A model generated the notes under the pieces. It saw only the letters and a program-made list of their open reading frames with translations, was not told the origin of the DNA and searched no databases. 64,000 bases of DNA from Cephalopachus bancanus (Eukaryota; Chordata; Mammalia; Primates; Tarsiidae), in the NCBI GenBank assembly GCA_027257055.1, contig JAPVLO010000181.1, positions 2,108,001-2,172,000 on the forward strand. Reading direction: 5' to 3'. Both the position numbers and the translations under genes were made by a program. Below, in pieces: positions 49,085-61,059 of the stretch (its first letter is position 1; every line of letters starts with the position of its first letter).

Positions 49085-49860
49085 ATTTAATTACAGCCCC
49101 TGGTTTTACTGAAGAGAAATCTATATTGTCTGGTTACAATTGCCACACAACACGCAATTGCAACCTGGTCTAAAATAAAACCTCAAGTACACACTCAAAA
49201 AAAATAAAGAAATATGCTATTCAACTTATATTTTGTATTTGTCAAATTTTTAATGAAGCTCAATGAATGACACCTGAGTATAATGTTCTATTGTTTGCAG
49301 GCTTTTTTATGCGTATACACACACAAAATCAGGACTCACCAGGGAGATATGCAACAAATAAATTATTTAAAGCAGGAATTTTATAGGTGTTGGTCGGAAT
49401 TTGGAAGCTTTCGGTCCCCAGAAGTTCCATTCATAGACCGCATTAACATTCCACACGACACGAAAGCACATGCCATGACAAAGACCTCCAAGCACAACAT
49501 ACAAAGATCCGCTTCTAAAAACTCCCCTGAAGCCGAGTTCCCAGCTGGCACTTGTGGCACACTCCAGCCACCGCTGAGGCAGCTGTCACAGGCCAATCAC
49601 ACTCACCCAGGAGTGCCAGCGTGCCACCTAAGAAGACATGCTGACGATGCTGACGACCCGCGCACAAACCCCCACCGAATAAAGAAAAGCCTTAAATCTC
49701 CACTCTGGAAAACACAATGCTTGCACCGCCCAGGAGACTCCCTGAGAAGAGGAAAGGCTGGAGATTCAGAAGCAATTAAATCCCAGGCTACAGTCAGACA
49801 GCAGGATTTTATTGGGCATTCACAGAAAGGGGCACACCATTCAGTCCTCACGGAAGCGTT
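49085..49860. other. intron 1 near the promoter, no feature
   Basis: The GC content rises toward the CpG-rich segment. The plus-strand frame of 196 codons at 49283-49873 shows no domain I recognise and is probably chance. Confidence 0.5.
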
Positions 49861-50027
49861 ATCCGCTAGCTAGAGCACAGGTAAAGGCGACGGGGGGCGA
49901 GGCAAGACTCAGACCTGTGGACCCCGCCCTAGGCAGGCAGAGACAGCCGCGGACCCTTTCCCCAAGCCCCCGCCTCCCGTCCCAGCCACCGCCTCTCCGC
50001 AGGCCCAGAGGCCTCGGTCTCTCCTAC

Positions 50028-50075
50028 CTTCGCTTTGCCGGCCTCCAGCTTCTTCTGTCTCTCCTCGTCCTCCAT
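50028..50075 (-). CDS. AKAP9: AKAP9 coding exon 1 (residues 1-16)
   Basis: The exon reads MEDEERQKKLEAGKAK, the recalled human AKAP9 N-terminus. The start ATG is at 50075-50073 in a good Kozak context (GAGGCCATGG). The donor GTAGGAG begins at 50027, directly after the AAG codon, so the intron is phase 0. Charged residues dominate; no signal peptide or membrane segment is seen, as expected for a cytosolic scaffold. The sequence just before the ATG is a pyrimidine run ending in TTGCAG, which looks like a splice acceptor and is discussed in the findings. The exon lies inside the CpG-rich segment. Confidence 0.95.
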
Positions 50076-50220
50076 GGCCTCTGCAAGGAAGGCGGGGAAA
50101 GTGAGGTGGGGGAGTGGGGGAGTGGGGGTCGAAAGGAAGGGCTGGCTCCGGCGGCACGGCGGGCTTCACCGCCCCGGGCAGAGCCGGACGGCCTCCCCCG
50201 GCGCGGACCTGCCTCCGCGC

Positions 50221-50271
50221 TCACTGGCGGGGCGTCCTCCGCCGCACGGGAAGCGCCGCCGCCGCCGCCAT
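50221..50271 (-). promoter_or_regulatory. upstream ORF in the AKAP9 leader (16 codons)
   Basis: On the minus strand an ATG at 50271 opens MAAAAALPVRRRTPRQ and stops at TGA, about 145 nt before the AKAP9 start. If the transcript starts upstream of it, this uORF could reduce initiation at the main ATG or allow reinitiation. Its ATG is part of the AAGATGGCGGC element, so in many genes of this type the transcript starts at or near that motif and the uORF may only partly be included. Confidence 0.5.
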
Positions 50272-50484
50272 CTTCGTCTCCACGTAAACACTCGGAGAGG
50301 CGGGGTGGGGAGTCCGTCCGCGCAGCCGCCGCCCGCCCCCCCGCGCCTGGCAGGTGCGTCCGCCCCGCCTGGCCAGGCCCTTGCCTCCCGGGGCTCGACC
50401 GGCCCCGCGAGCGAGGAGTCCGCCGAGAGGGCGCCCTGCCGGGGTCGGAGACCCCAGTTGGTGGCCGAGCGGAGGGTGGGAGGG

Positions 50485-51085
50485 GCCAGACCCCTGCCCT
50501 CTATCCAAGGGATCCAGTGCTTTTAAAATATTGGGTTTTTTTTCCAAATTACAAAAATAACGGATGCCCAATGGTGATATCAGTGAGCACTGAAAAACCC
50601 CAAAGGAAAAGACGGGGGGAAGGGAAGGACACACAGGACGCCAGTTGTTCAACCTGGATTGACCCCTCGACGACTCAAGGAATTGTGAGACTAGCTAATT
50701 GTTCTTATTACAGCCTTACCCCGAAAAGTCCCTCCCCTTTCCCACATTGGTTCCTGCCCAATCCTTCCAGGCCCATCACACACGCCACCTCCAAATAGCT
50801 TTTCTGATCTCTTGTTCCCTCGACTGCAATTGGGACTTATCCAGTCAAACCATATTTTTCCCTTCTTACCCTCCTTGGAGCTTTAGCAATGGTGCTCTGA
50901 AAGGAGCCTAAGCATCAGAACTTCGGCTGGAGACAAAGCCAGTCTACACCAACTTGCTAGCTTTAATGACCTTGAACAAGTTATCCATTCCCCCTGAGTT
51001 CACCTGGAATTTGTGGGAGTGTTGTTAATATATGTGCCTGCCCTGGCACACTGAAACGTCCTGATTAAGATCAGCTTTTTTTGCC
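50485..51085. other. AKAP9 upstream flank, no feature
   Basis: Unique-looking sequence upstream of the promoter. No exon of a divergent gene is recognisable. Confidence 0.5.
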
Positions 51086-51089
51086 TTGT

Positions 51090-51255
51090 ATTTCCTTAAT
51101 GTACTCTGCATGATATTTTAATAATTTGTCTGCTTTTGAGCTCAGGTCCCGATTCCTTGATGGCAAAGACTCATCATGGATCCTGTTCATCTTGGCTTTA
51201 CTAAAATGACTAGCACAGAGCTTTGCACCTGATAAACGCATGTTGGATTGAACTG
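51090..51255 (+). repeat. L2 3' end
   Basis: CTTGATGGCAAAGACTCATC, CTAGCACAGAGCTTTGCACC and TGTTGGATTGAACTGAGC match the LINE2 end. Confidence 0.72.
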
Positions 51256-51259
51256 AGCA

Positions 51260-52185
51260 CTGTTTATATATTTAGTATTACTATGCTTCCTTCCCCCCCC
51301 ACACATCTGCTCCCTTAATCCTCCATTTTTTCTCCCTACCCTCCAACCTTCAAATCCATTCCTGAGGTGAACTACATGTTTTAATGTGTCAGGTTGATGA
51401 CTAAGGTTGATTATGTTTCTCCTTTGTTTTGAGCTAGGTTGGACCGAAAAACCAGCAGATGTGAAGTAAAATAGGCTATGAGTTCAATTGGAGAAGAAAG
51501 GTTAAGTTAAAATTGCAGTTAAAAAAGAGAGGAGACCAAAGACTAAGTTTACCATGAACGGAAGGCTAGTTTTAAGTAGTCCTGATATAGAAATCCTAGA
51601 TTTAAAAAAAAAAAATTGTTTCTCAAGCTCCACAATGCACACAAAATTGTGCCAACTTGTAATACCCAAGTATATATTGTCCTGTTATCTCAACATGAAT
51701 TGGGAACTGAGTGAGATTAGACATGCTATCACAGGAATAAAAGAATCACAACAGTAATTTATGCAGTCACCCATCAAGTTAAAAGTACAGCTAGGACTAG
51801 AACCAAATGTTCGAATAGTGCAGTTATTTAAATATTGCCTGGATTAAAGGATTATGTTTAGAGATGTTGATTGCCTAGGAGGAGGAAACCCCAGGCCATC
51901 TGAGGAGGCATTCCTGTTTGCTAATGGACACTGCTTTCTTGGTGACTAAGGAAGTCAGCTGTTTGTTCCACCATGTGCTAAAAATGTTTAAGAACACCTC
52001 CTAAAGCAACAAGATTATTTCAACGTTTCCCTTCACTAATTATATACAAGTCTGTTCTACATAATGGGTATTCAATAAACCTTGAAAGTTAGCTTTGTGT
52101 GACCTTCTATTAAAAGGTGATCTGACTCTTTCTTATGGCACCTATTCTGTCATGTCATGTCATACCATTCATTCCAGCGATTCCC
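51260..52185. other. intergenic, unidentified DNA
   Basis: No gene recognised; one A-run at 51603-51614. Confidence 0.45.
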
Positions 52186-52987
52186 TGAGAAGATGACACT
52201 TCAGCAAAGACTTGAAAGAGATAAAGGGATGAGCCATGAGATAACTGAGGTATAGCAAATCCAGAGGCCCTCAAGCTAGAGTATGACTGACATTTTAAAG
52301 GAAAAGGAGGCAAGGTTGGTTAGAATGAAATGAGCAAGGAGGAGAACAGTAGGAGGTGAAGTCAGAGAAGTAACAGGGAGCCAGATCCTGCAGCATTCTG
52401 AAGGTCATTGGAAGGACTCTGGCTTTTACTCTGAGTGAGATCAGGAGCCACTGGGGACTTTTGAGCTGATAAGTGACATAATCTGGCTTATGTTATTTAA
52501 AAAACATCTGGCTGCTATGAGAAGAAAGGACTGTGGGGATGAGTTTGGATGCTATTGCAATAAACTCAGATAATGGGAGTCTGGACGATGCTACTGGTAG
52601 CAGAAGATATGGAATGAAGATATGGAATCAGACTCTGGATGTCTTTTGAACACAGAACTAACAGTGTCACAGGAGTTGTAGATTGAATGTAAGGTTTGAG
52701 ACGAAGAGTCAAGGTCAACTCTAACAGTTTTGGCCTGGGCACTGAAATTATGGAGTTGCTGGTAACTGAGATGGAGAAGGGCAAATTGGAGACCAAGATT
52801 TCAGTGTTGGGCACGATAAGTTAGACATTCGCGTTAAACATCTAAGAAGTGATTTCACTCACAGACCTATCTGCATCTGGAGTTCAGGAGGGAAGTCCAA
52901 GCAAGAAATAAAAGTTTGAGAGTAGTCAACATTCAGTATGTAGATGGCATTTTAAGTTAAGGGATTGGATGAGATCATCTAGGACCA

Positions 52988-53628
52988 TGCTGTTCAAGTC
53001 AACAGCCATCAGCCACATGTGGCTATTGAACACATGAAATGTGGCTAGTCTGAACTGAGATATGCTGTAAGTATAACATGTTGGATTTGGAAGACTTAAT
53101 ATCAAAATAAAATAACGAAAGATATCACATTAATATTTTATATTATTAAAATGTTAGCCAGGCTCTGTGGTTCAGCCTGTAATCCCACACTTTGGGAGGC
53201 TGAGGTGAGTGGATTGCCTGAGCCCGCAGGTTCGAGACCCGCCTGGGCAACTTGGCAAGACCTCATCTCTACAATAAAAAAATCAAAAAATCAGCCAGGC
53301 ATGGTAGTGCATGCCTGTAATTCCAGCTACTCGGAAGGCTGAGGCGGAAGGATCGTCAGAGCCCAGTGGGTCAAAGCTGCAGTGGCCGGGAGCGGCCACT
53401 GCAATCCAGTCTGGGCGACAGAGTGAGACTCCAACTCAAAAAATAAATAAAAATAAAATAAAATAAAATGTTATTTGGGATACACTGGGTTTAATAAGAT
53501 ATATGAATTCTACCAGTTTCTCTCTATATATTTCATGTAGTTACTAGAAAGTTTCAAATTACGTGTGTGGCTTGTGTTTGTGGCTCACATTATTTTTCTA
53601 TTAGACTGTGCTGCTCCAGGGAGCAGGT
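52988..53628 (+). mobile_element. DNA transposon fragment, carrying an Alu
   Basis: CAGCCACATGTGGCTATTGAA at the left and GTGGCTCACATTATTTTTC near the right are typical ends of a mammalian non-autonomous DNA element. The family is uncertain. It is embedded in the older repeat and interrupted by the Alu at 53157. Confidence 0.55.
53157..53461 (+). mobile_element. Alu nested in the DNA transposon, with TSD
   Basis: Lineage subfamily dimer (GCAGGTTCGAGACCCGCC) with an (AAAAT)n tail; TAAAATGTTA at both ends. Confidence 0.92.
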
Positions 53629-54098
53629 TTAAATAGAGAAATGATACAATGACTGAGTTTTGGAATACTCCAACTCTCAGAGGGAAGGAAGATGGGAAGA
53701 ATCAGCAAATGAGACTGAGAACAGGGGCCAGATATATAAAAGGAATCAGAAGCCAAGTGAAGAAAGTGAAGGAGGAAGGAATGATATGACAACTGCTGTT
53801 AGTAGGTCAAGTAAAATGAGGACTGAGAAATGAACATTGACTATAGCAAGATGAAGGGGCAAAATAATATAATATATTTTGGCTCTTTCTATATCCCCAG
53901 AATTGACATGTTTTTATATTAATCTTTATTCCCCACATCCTTCATCTGAGAAACCAGGAATTCATCATTGTAAAGATATGTAAGATAATTCTGAATATGT
54001 TTATATACTGCTCTGTGTATATGTCACTGTCTACAAAACCTCATTAAAGTGTCTCATGGAATAAGTTGTCAACCAACAATCATCATAAATTTCTTTTT

Positions 54099-54393
54099 TT
54101 TTTTTTTTTTTGAGTTGGAGTCTCACTCCTTTGCCCAGGCTGGAGTGCAGTGGCATGCATGTTCACGGCCACCCCAGCATCAACCTCCTGGGCTCCAGTG
54201 ATCCTTCCACCTCAGCCTTCCAAGTAGCCGGAACTATAGACGTGCACTACCATGCCTGGCTATTTTTTATTTTATTGTCAAGACGAGGTCTCGCCAAGTT
54301 GCCCAGGCTGGTCTTGAACCCACAGGCTCTGGCAATCCACTCGCCTCGGCCTCCCAAAATACTGGGATTACGGGCTGAGCCACTAAGCCCGGC
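54099..54393 (-). mobile_element. Alu, reverse, with TSD
   Basis: T-run tail, then a full reverse dimer ending AGCCACTAAGCCCGGC; ATAAATTTCTTTTT on both sides. Confidence 0.92.
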
Positions 54394-54399
54394 ATAAAT

Positions 54400-54740
54400 T
54401 TCTTTTTCTAACCCAATGACTGGTGTACTATTTGGATCTCTGCAGCAATGATTTACTAAAAGTTACCTACATGAAAGAGCTAGGATCTGACACCTATATT
54501 GATAAACTACAATGTGATATAATACCATTTTTGAAAGACAATGTTCTAAATTAATAATTTAAAATCCAAAATCTTAAAGTCTACAGACAGAATTAGGATT
54601 TAGAGTTGTAAAGTTTGCTGATTTTCCCTTACAAGAGTGATTTTAACTTTAATCTTTAAACATTATATAGAAATTTTAAAAACAGATATTTTATAATGTT
54701 TGGGTAGCATTTGTTAATTTATTGATTCTATATCTTCTAT
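54400..54740. other. intergenic, unidentified AT-rich DNA
   Basis: No feature recognised. Confidence 0.45.
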
Positions 54741-54742
54741 AA

Positions 54743-54810
54743 TGGTCCTCAAACTTTAATGTGCATATACATTACATGGAGTGTTTATTAGAAATGTAAA
54801 TTTCTGAAAC
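54743..54810 (+). repeat. MER5-like fragment
   Basis: GGTCCTCAAACTTTAATGTGC to TAGAAATGTAAATTTCTG is the start of a MER5 hAT element, cut by the following L1. Confidence 0.65.
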
Positions 54811-56816
54811 TTAACATCCAAGATGGCAACTGGGGAGTAGTTGACCTGTGCCTCTCTCACTGCGTGGAACAGAGAATATGGACCCAGCCACCAGTAATCA
54901 CAGGCACCTTGAACAGTTTTGAATGGGTGAAGCACCTTGCACCCCACAGAGGACTCTTTGAATGCACAGGGACCAAGGAGGAGAGTGCCTTTATAGCCGA
55001 CACTGGAACTAAGGTACCCCATCCCCACTGTGTTAGGCTAGGCTCACATAGGAACTGAAGCCCTACCCTGTGTGTGAGAGAAGCTAAGTGATCCTGACAG
55101 AGTCTGGGTCAGTTTTCCTCCTCCCAACTGAGCACTAGCCATTGGGCTGAATCAGGAAGAGGCCTTATCAGCAAACAGTAGCAGGTGGCTGAAGCCCAGG
55201 CAGAGGGGAAAGCACAACCATGCTGTGAACTGTCACTCAGTCCCCAAGTGTGTGATTCCTAGGTGGCCGGCTCCCAGGGCTGGAAAGTTCACCTTGATGT
55301 CAGCTGCCACCATCTGATGGCCAACCTTCATCTCCAGATCAGACTCACATGCCCAATGCATGCGTCCCTTTGTGGCAGGGAATTTGCTGTTTTTAAAGTT
55401 CTGAGAGCAGACTTGAACAGCACCTGGAGTGTTTCCCAGTGGGAAGGTTTGGGGCTGAGAACAGCAAACAGCAGCCAGGGGGCCTATCCCCCTACCTGAT
55501 CACCACACAGTGCTTGCAATGGCGGTGGAAAGCAGTCTGGCCGGTCTGACCATGGGAGAAACTCTGTAGCAAAAAGTCACTTTGGGTACAGAGCACTGCC
55601 CAGAAAGAGAAGTGGAGCAGAAGTGAATACCACCCCCCACCCTGAGTGAACTATACTGAATGACAGAAAGGTCCCAGTACAGCAAGAACTTATCTAGTTA
55701 CAAAACAACAAAACTAAAGAATAACAATAAAAAGGGAAGAGTTGCTTCTCACAGATGAAAAAGAATCAGTGAAAAAACATCAGCAACCCTCAAAACCTTA
55801 AAGAGATATCACCTAAAAACCCAGCTGTCAATCCCCAAACAATGGAAGTCACCCAGAATGACTTGTTCCTGAGGACAGAGAATTCACATATTGAATGACT
55901 AAAATGGCTAAATAAAAACACAAGAACTTAGCAACAAAGATCACCCAAGCTATGCAGGAAGTAAAGGCTGAGATGGCCAATATAAGAAAGATCCATTCTG
56001 AAATTCTGGAAATAAGGAATTTCCTCCTGGAATTTCAAAGCACAATACCAGGTGTAGGGAACAGAATTCATCAAGTAGAGGAAAGAATCTCAGAGCCTGA
56101 AGACCAAGTATTGAACTAAAACAGGCTGACAAAAAAACAAGAAGAGGCTCAAAAAGAAATAAGCAACTATGAAAGGTGTGGAACAATGTAAAGTCAACAC
56201 TTGATTGGAATCCCCAAAACAGAAGGGGAAACTGAAAACACCTGGAACAAGCCTTCCATGAGGTCATCCAAGAAAGTTTTCCATATTTCAGTAGAGAGTT
56301 GACCATCCAAGTATAAGAAAATCAGAAAACCCCTGCAAGGTATTACATGAGAAGACCATTCCCAAGACACACCAAAATCTGTCTCCACAAAGTAAACATG
56401 AAAGAAAAATTATAAAGACAGCTAGAGAGAAGAGTCAGACCACCTACCGGGGAAGACCCTTCAGAATAACACCAGACTTCTCAGCAGAAATTCTACAAAC
56501 CAGAAGGGACAGGAGTCCCATTTTTAACATTCTCAAAGATAAGCAATTCCAGTCAAAAATTTCCTGCCCTGACAAGCTAAACTTCATCAGTGATGGAGAA
56601 TTAAAATCGTTCCCAGACATCGAGTCCCTAAGAGAATATAGCCATCTTCAGATCAGCCCTCCAGGATATGCTTAAGAAAGTTTTGAGCACAGACCAAAAG
56701 AATGGCAGCACCCATCACAAAAGCACAGAGTTAACTGAGCTTACAGATCACCCACTATATATACATACGTATATATATATATATGGTTATGTAGCAAAGT
56801 AACCCTTTAGAGCCTT

Positions 56817-57035
56817 ATGATAGGGATAAACTCTCACATATCAGTAATTAACTTGAATGTGAATGGACTGAACGTGCCACTAAAAAGGCATAGAGTAGCA
56901 AACTTGGTAAAGAAATATTATCCAACATTCTTCTGCCTCCAGAAAACCCATCTCACTGCAAAAGCCACTCACAGGCTCAAGGTAAAAGGCTGGGAAACAA
57001 CGTTCCAGGCAATGGAAACAAAAGAGCAAGGGTAA
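56817..57035 (+). pseudogene. L1 ORF2 endonuclease N-terminus
   Basis: The translation gives the start of the L1 apurinic-like endonuclease, with the conserved N-terminal INLNVNGLN core in which the first catalytic Asn lies, and LQKTHL where active L1 has QETHL (the catalytic Glu is Lys here). It is therefore mutated and also stops after 72 codons. Confidence 0.85.
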
Positions 57036-57732
57036 CTCTTTTTATATCTGACAAAACAGACTTTAAAGCAATAAAAGCTAAAAAGGACACAGAAGGAAAC
57101 TACATAATGATAAAAGGCTTAATCCACCAGCAAGAAATATCCATCAAAAATATATATGCAAACATAGGAGTACCTGGTTGTATAAAACAATTGCTATGTA
57201 AACTAAGAGAGGACATAGACACCCACACAATCTAGTTGATATTTTAATACTCTCTAACAGCCCTAGATATACCATCAAGGCAAAAACCAACAAGGAATCT
57301 GAAACCTTAATATGACACTCAACCAAATGGATCTAATAGACATTTACAGAACATTCCACCCAACAACTGCAGAGTATACATTCTATTCATCAGCACATGG
57401 AACATACTCTAAAATTGATCACATTCTCAGGCATAAATCAAGTGTGAATAAATTTCAAAAAGTTGAAATAATACCAAGCATCTTCTCAGATCACAGTGGA
57501 ATAAAAACAAATATCGCCACCAATAAGATATCGCCCCCAAAACATACGTGAACATTAAAAAACATACTGCTGAATGACTTTTGGGCCAACACAGAAATGA
57601 AGACAGAAATACAAAGCTTCCTGGAAACAAAACAGACACATCTTATCAAAATCTCTGGAATACCATGAAATCAGTGCTGAGATGGCAATTCATAGTATTG
57701 AATGCTCATACCAATAAAATATAGAGATCACT

Positions 57733-58019
57733 GCTGGGCTCAGTGGCTCAGCCTGTAATCCCTCGCCTTTGGGAGGCTGAGGTGAGTGGATTGCCTGAGT
57801 CTACGGGTTCGAGACCCGCCTGGGCAGCGAGACCTCATCTCTACAATAAATCAAAAAATCAGCCGGGTGTGGTAGTGCATGCCTGTAATTCCAGCTACTC
57901 GGAAGGCTGAGGTGGAAGGATTGCCAGAGCCCAGTAGGTCGAGGCTGCGGTGGCCGGGAGCGGCCACCGCACTCCAGTCAGGGCGACAGAATGAGACTCC
58001 AACTCAAAAAAAAAAAAAA
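57733..58019 (+). mobile_element. Alu nested in L1 ORF2, lineage subfamily
   Basis: Dimer with intact hairpin; AGAGATCAC repeated at both ends. Confidence 0.92.
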
Positions 58020-58765
58020 GAGAGATCACAAGTAAACAGCCTAGCATCACACCTAAGGGAACTGGAAAGACGAACAATTAAGGCTAATTTCAACAGAAAA
58101 ATCAAGATTACTAAGATAAAGTCACAAATATAGAATGTTGAAGACAAAAATATCACAGAAAGGATCAACAAGACAAAAAATTAGTTCTTTGAAAGGATAA
58201 ATAAGATTGACAGACCCCTGGTCAGATGACTTTTAAAAAGATAATGTCCAAATAAACACAATTAGAAATTTAAAAAGGCAATGTCGTAACTGACCTTGAA
58301 GAAATTCAAACAATTATCAGAGGTTATGATGAACATCTGTATACAAATAAACTAGAAAATCTAGAGGAAATGGAAATTTTCTAGGCATCACACAACATCT
58401 CAAGATTGAAACAAGAAAAAATTGAAACCCTAAATAGACCAATAACAATCCAGGAAATTGACTCAATTATAAGGAAACTCCAAGCAAAAAAAAAAAGTCC
58501 TGGCCCAGATGGCTTCTCAGCTAAATTCTGCAAGACATACAAGGAAGAACTGATGCCAATCTTATTGAAAGTATTCCAGGCAGTCAAGAAAGAAAGAATT
58601 TTCTCTAGTTCATTTTATGAAGCCAATATCATTCTGATATCCAAAACTGGCAAAGACCCAAAAAAGAGAGCTGCAGGCCAATTTCCATGATGAACATAGA
58701 CATAAAAATTCTCAGTAAGATTCTAGCAAATCCTATCCAACAACACATTTAAAGGATCATCCATT

Positions 58766-59049
58766 GCCAGGCTCGATGGTTCAGCCTGTAATCCCGCGCT
58801 TTGGGAGGCCGAGGTGAGTGAATTGCCTGAGCCCGAGGGTTGGAGACCTGCCTGGGCAACTTGTTGAGACCTCATCTCTACAAAAAATAAAACAATTAGC
58901 ACACGCCTGTAGTTCTGGCTACTTGGAAGGCTGAGGTGGAAGGATCGCGGGAGCACAGCAGGTCGAGGCTGTGGTGGCCATGAGCATGCCACTGCACTCC
59001 AGTCTGGGCAACAGAGTGAGACTCCAGCACACACACACACACACATATA
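58766..59049 (+). mobile_element. Alu nested in L1, with a CA-repeat tail
   Basis: AAAGGATCATCCAT lies on both sides (58751-58764, 59050-59063). Where the A-tail should be there is a (CA)n run at about 59027-59045. Confidence 0.92.
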
Positions 59050-60867
59050 AAAGGATCATCCATCACAACCAGGTAGGTTTCATTCCTGGGATGCAAGGCA
59101 GTTCACATTTGCAAGACCATAAATGTAATTCAGCTCATTTACAGGTGTAAAATCAAGAACCACATTATTATCTCGTTAGATTCAGAAAAAGCATTTGATA
59201 AAATCCAGCATCCCTTCTTGATAAAAGCCTTGAACACCCAGGTATTAAAGGACCATTCCTCAAAAGAATAAGAACCATCCACGACAAATCTGCAGCAAAT
59301 ATCATGCTTAATAGGCAAAAGTTAGAAGCATTCCTCCTAAAAATAGAACAAGGATGCCCACTCTCACCCCTCCTATTCAACATAGGGCTAGGAAGTCCTA
59401 GCCAAACAAAAAGCTCCTCACACTGATAAACAAATGACTTTGATAAAGTCTCAGGCTACAAATCAACATGCAAACAACAGTTGCATTTCTGTATACCAAC
59501 AACAAACAGGTTGACAACCAAATAAAAAACAAAATCCCATTCACAATAGCCACACACACATCAAAATATCTTGGCATTCAATTAACCAGAGAAGTGAAAG
59601 ATCTTTACAATGAGAAATAAAAAAACGCTGCTCAAAGAAATCAAAGATGATATAAACAAATGAAAAAAAAAACCTCTATGCCCTTGGATTGGAAGAATCA
59701 ATATTATCAAGATTTCCATCCTACCCAAGGCAATCTTCCTCAAGTACCCAACAAATGGCCAATATTTTTCACAGATTTGGAAAATACAATATAGAAGTTC
59801 ATATGGAAACACAAAAGAGCATGAATAGCTGAAGTAATCTTCAGAAAAAGGAACAGTTGGTGGTATCACGCATCCAGCCTTTAACTATATTACAAGACTA
59901 CAGTAACCAGGATGGCATGGTACTGGCATAGGAATAGGAATATAGACCAGTGGAACAAGACAGAAATGCCAGAAATAAAAGCACAATACCTTACCCAACT
60001 CATTTTCAACAAAGCCATCAATAACTATCATTGAGAAAAGTGGCTAGCCACATGCAAAAGAATGAAACTATATCCCTATCTAACACCATATAAAAAAATC
60101 AGCTCAAAATGGATCAAGGTCTTAAATGTAAAACCTCAAACTATAAGAATCTTAGAAGAAATAATAGGAAACACCCTTCTGGATATCAGAGTAGGCAATG
60201 ATGAATTCATGACGAAGTCCTCAAAAGTAAGTGCAACAAAAAGTAAGATAGACAGGGAGATACTTATCAGCCTGAAAAGCTTTTGCACAGCAAAATAAAC
60301 TATTAAGAGTGTAAAGAGACAACCCATGGAATGGGAAAAAATATTATGCATCTGACAAAGGCCTAATATCCAGGATCTACAAGGAACTCAAACAAACTAA
60401 AAGTAAAACAACAACAGCAACCACAACAAAACATAAAACATTAAAAAGTAGGCAAAGGACATGAACAGGCACTTCTCAAAGGAAGACAAACAAGCAACCA
60501 ACAAATATGAAAAAATGCTCAGCCTCACTAATCATCAGAAAAATGCAAATCAAAACTACAATGAGATAACATCTAACACCAGTAAGAATGCCTAACTCAA
60601 AAAACAACAATGCTACCCCGTTGTGTCCCCTCCCATTATGGGAGCTTTTCTGTCCTCTCAGTAAATCCTGCTTCCTTAATTTCAACCATCTGTGTCCCTC
60701 ATTCTTCCTGTGCATGAGAAAAGAACCCTGACCTGAAGAGCTGCAGAAGATCATCAGAGCCAAACAGCCATGCATGGAGGCTGGCTTGCCAGTTGACAGA
60801 GCCAACTGAATCGAGAGAGCTGCCAGCAGAAGGTGAGACTCCGAAGCTGAGACACTTCTAGGGGCTA

Positions 60868-61040
60868 CAACACTCTCAGAGCGTGACTTGCCAGCCCATT
60901 AGAGCCAACACTCCTGGGGTTAGGCTTGCCAGCCCACTGAGTCAGCAACACTCTCAGGACTTGGCTTGCCAACCAATCGAGCTGACACTCTCTGGGGCTT
61001 GGCTGGTCCACCCATTGAGCTGACACTCTCGAAGTCCAGG
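60868..61040 (+). repeat. degenerate minisatellite, about 39-bp unit
   Basis: Four to five units, each with ACACTCTC...GGCTTGCCAGCCCATTGAGC-like content, lie directly after the LTR part. Confidence 0.7.
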
Positions 61041-61059
61041 CTGACCTGAAAAATCTGTA

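Larger units (their letters stand above)
49860..50480 (-). promoter_or_regulatory. AKAP9: CpG-rich AKAP9 promoter and 5' leader
   Basis: The segment is rich in CG dinucleotides and G/C runs, in sharp contrast to the AT-rich DNA around it. It contains coding exon 1 and the leader, GC-box-like CCGCCC motifs near 50.33 kb, and no TATA box that I can see. On the minus strand an AAGATGGCGGC motif at about 50274 matches the YY1-type element common in TATA-less promoters. The transcription start cannot be fixed from sequence; a start near or just above 50.28 kb would give a leader of about 200 nt. The long plus-strand ORFs here are GC-driven artefacts. Confidence 0.8.
52190..53835 (+). repeat. old mammalian repeat, split by a DNA transposon
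   Basis: Blocks such as GCAAAGACTTGAAAGAGAT, GGAGCCACTGGGGACTTTTG, CTGGCTGCTATGAGAAG, TAACTGAGATGGAGAAG (52190-52980) and GGTCAAGTAAAATGAGGACTG (53630-53835) follow the order of an ancient interspersed repeat that I recognise but cannot name. The two parts are separated by a 640-bp insertion. Confidence 0.6.

Noticed and set aside
49283..49873. 196-codon plus-strand ORF next to the promoter
   Set aside because: No domain, no splice logic and no similarity that I recognise. Rising GC content explains the lack of stops.
49812..50798. 328-codon plus-strand ORF, with other long frames across the CpG-rich segment
   Set aside because: Composition is Arg/Pro/Gly rich, as expected for open frames in CG-rich DNA. 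It runs antisense over AKAP9 exon 1 and has no recognisable domain.
59027..59045. CA run as a regulatory Z-DNA element
   Set aside because: It sits exactly at the Alu tail inside the target duplication, so tail mutation is the simpler explanation.
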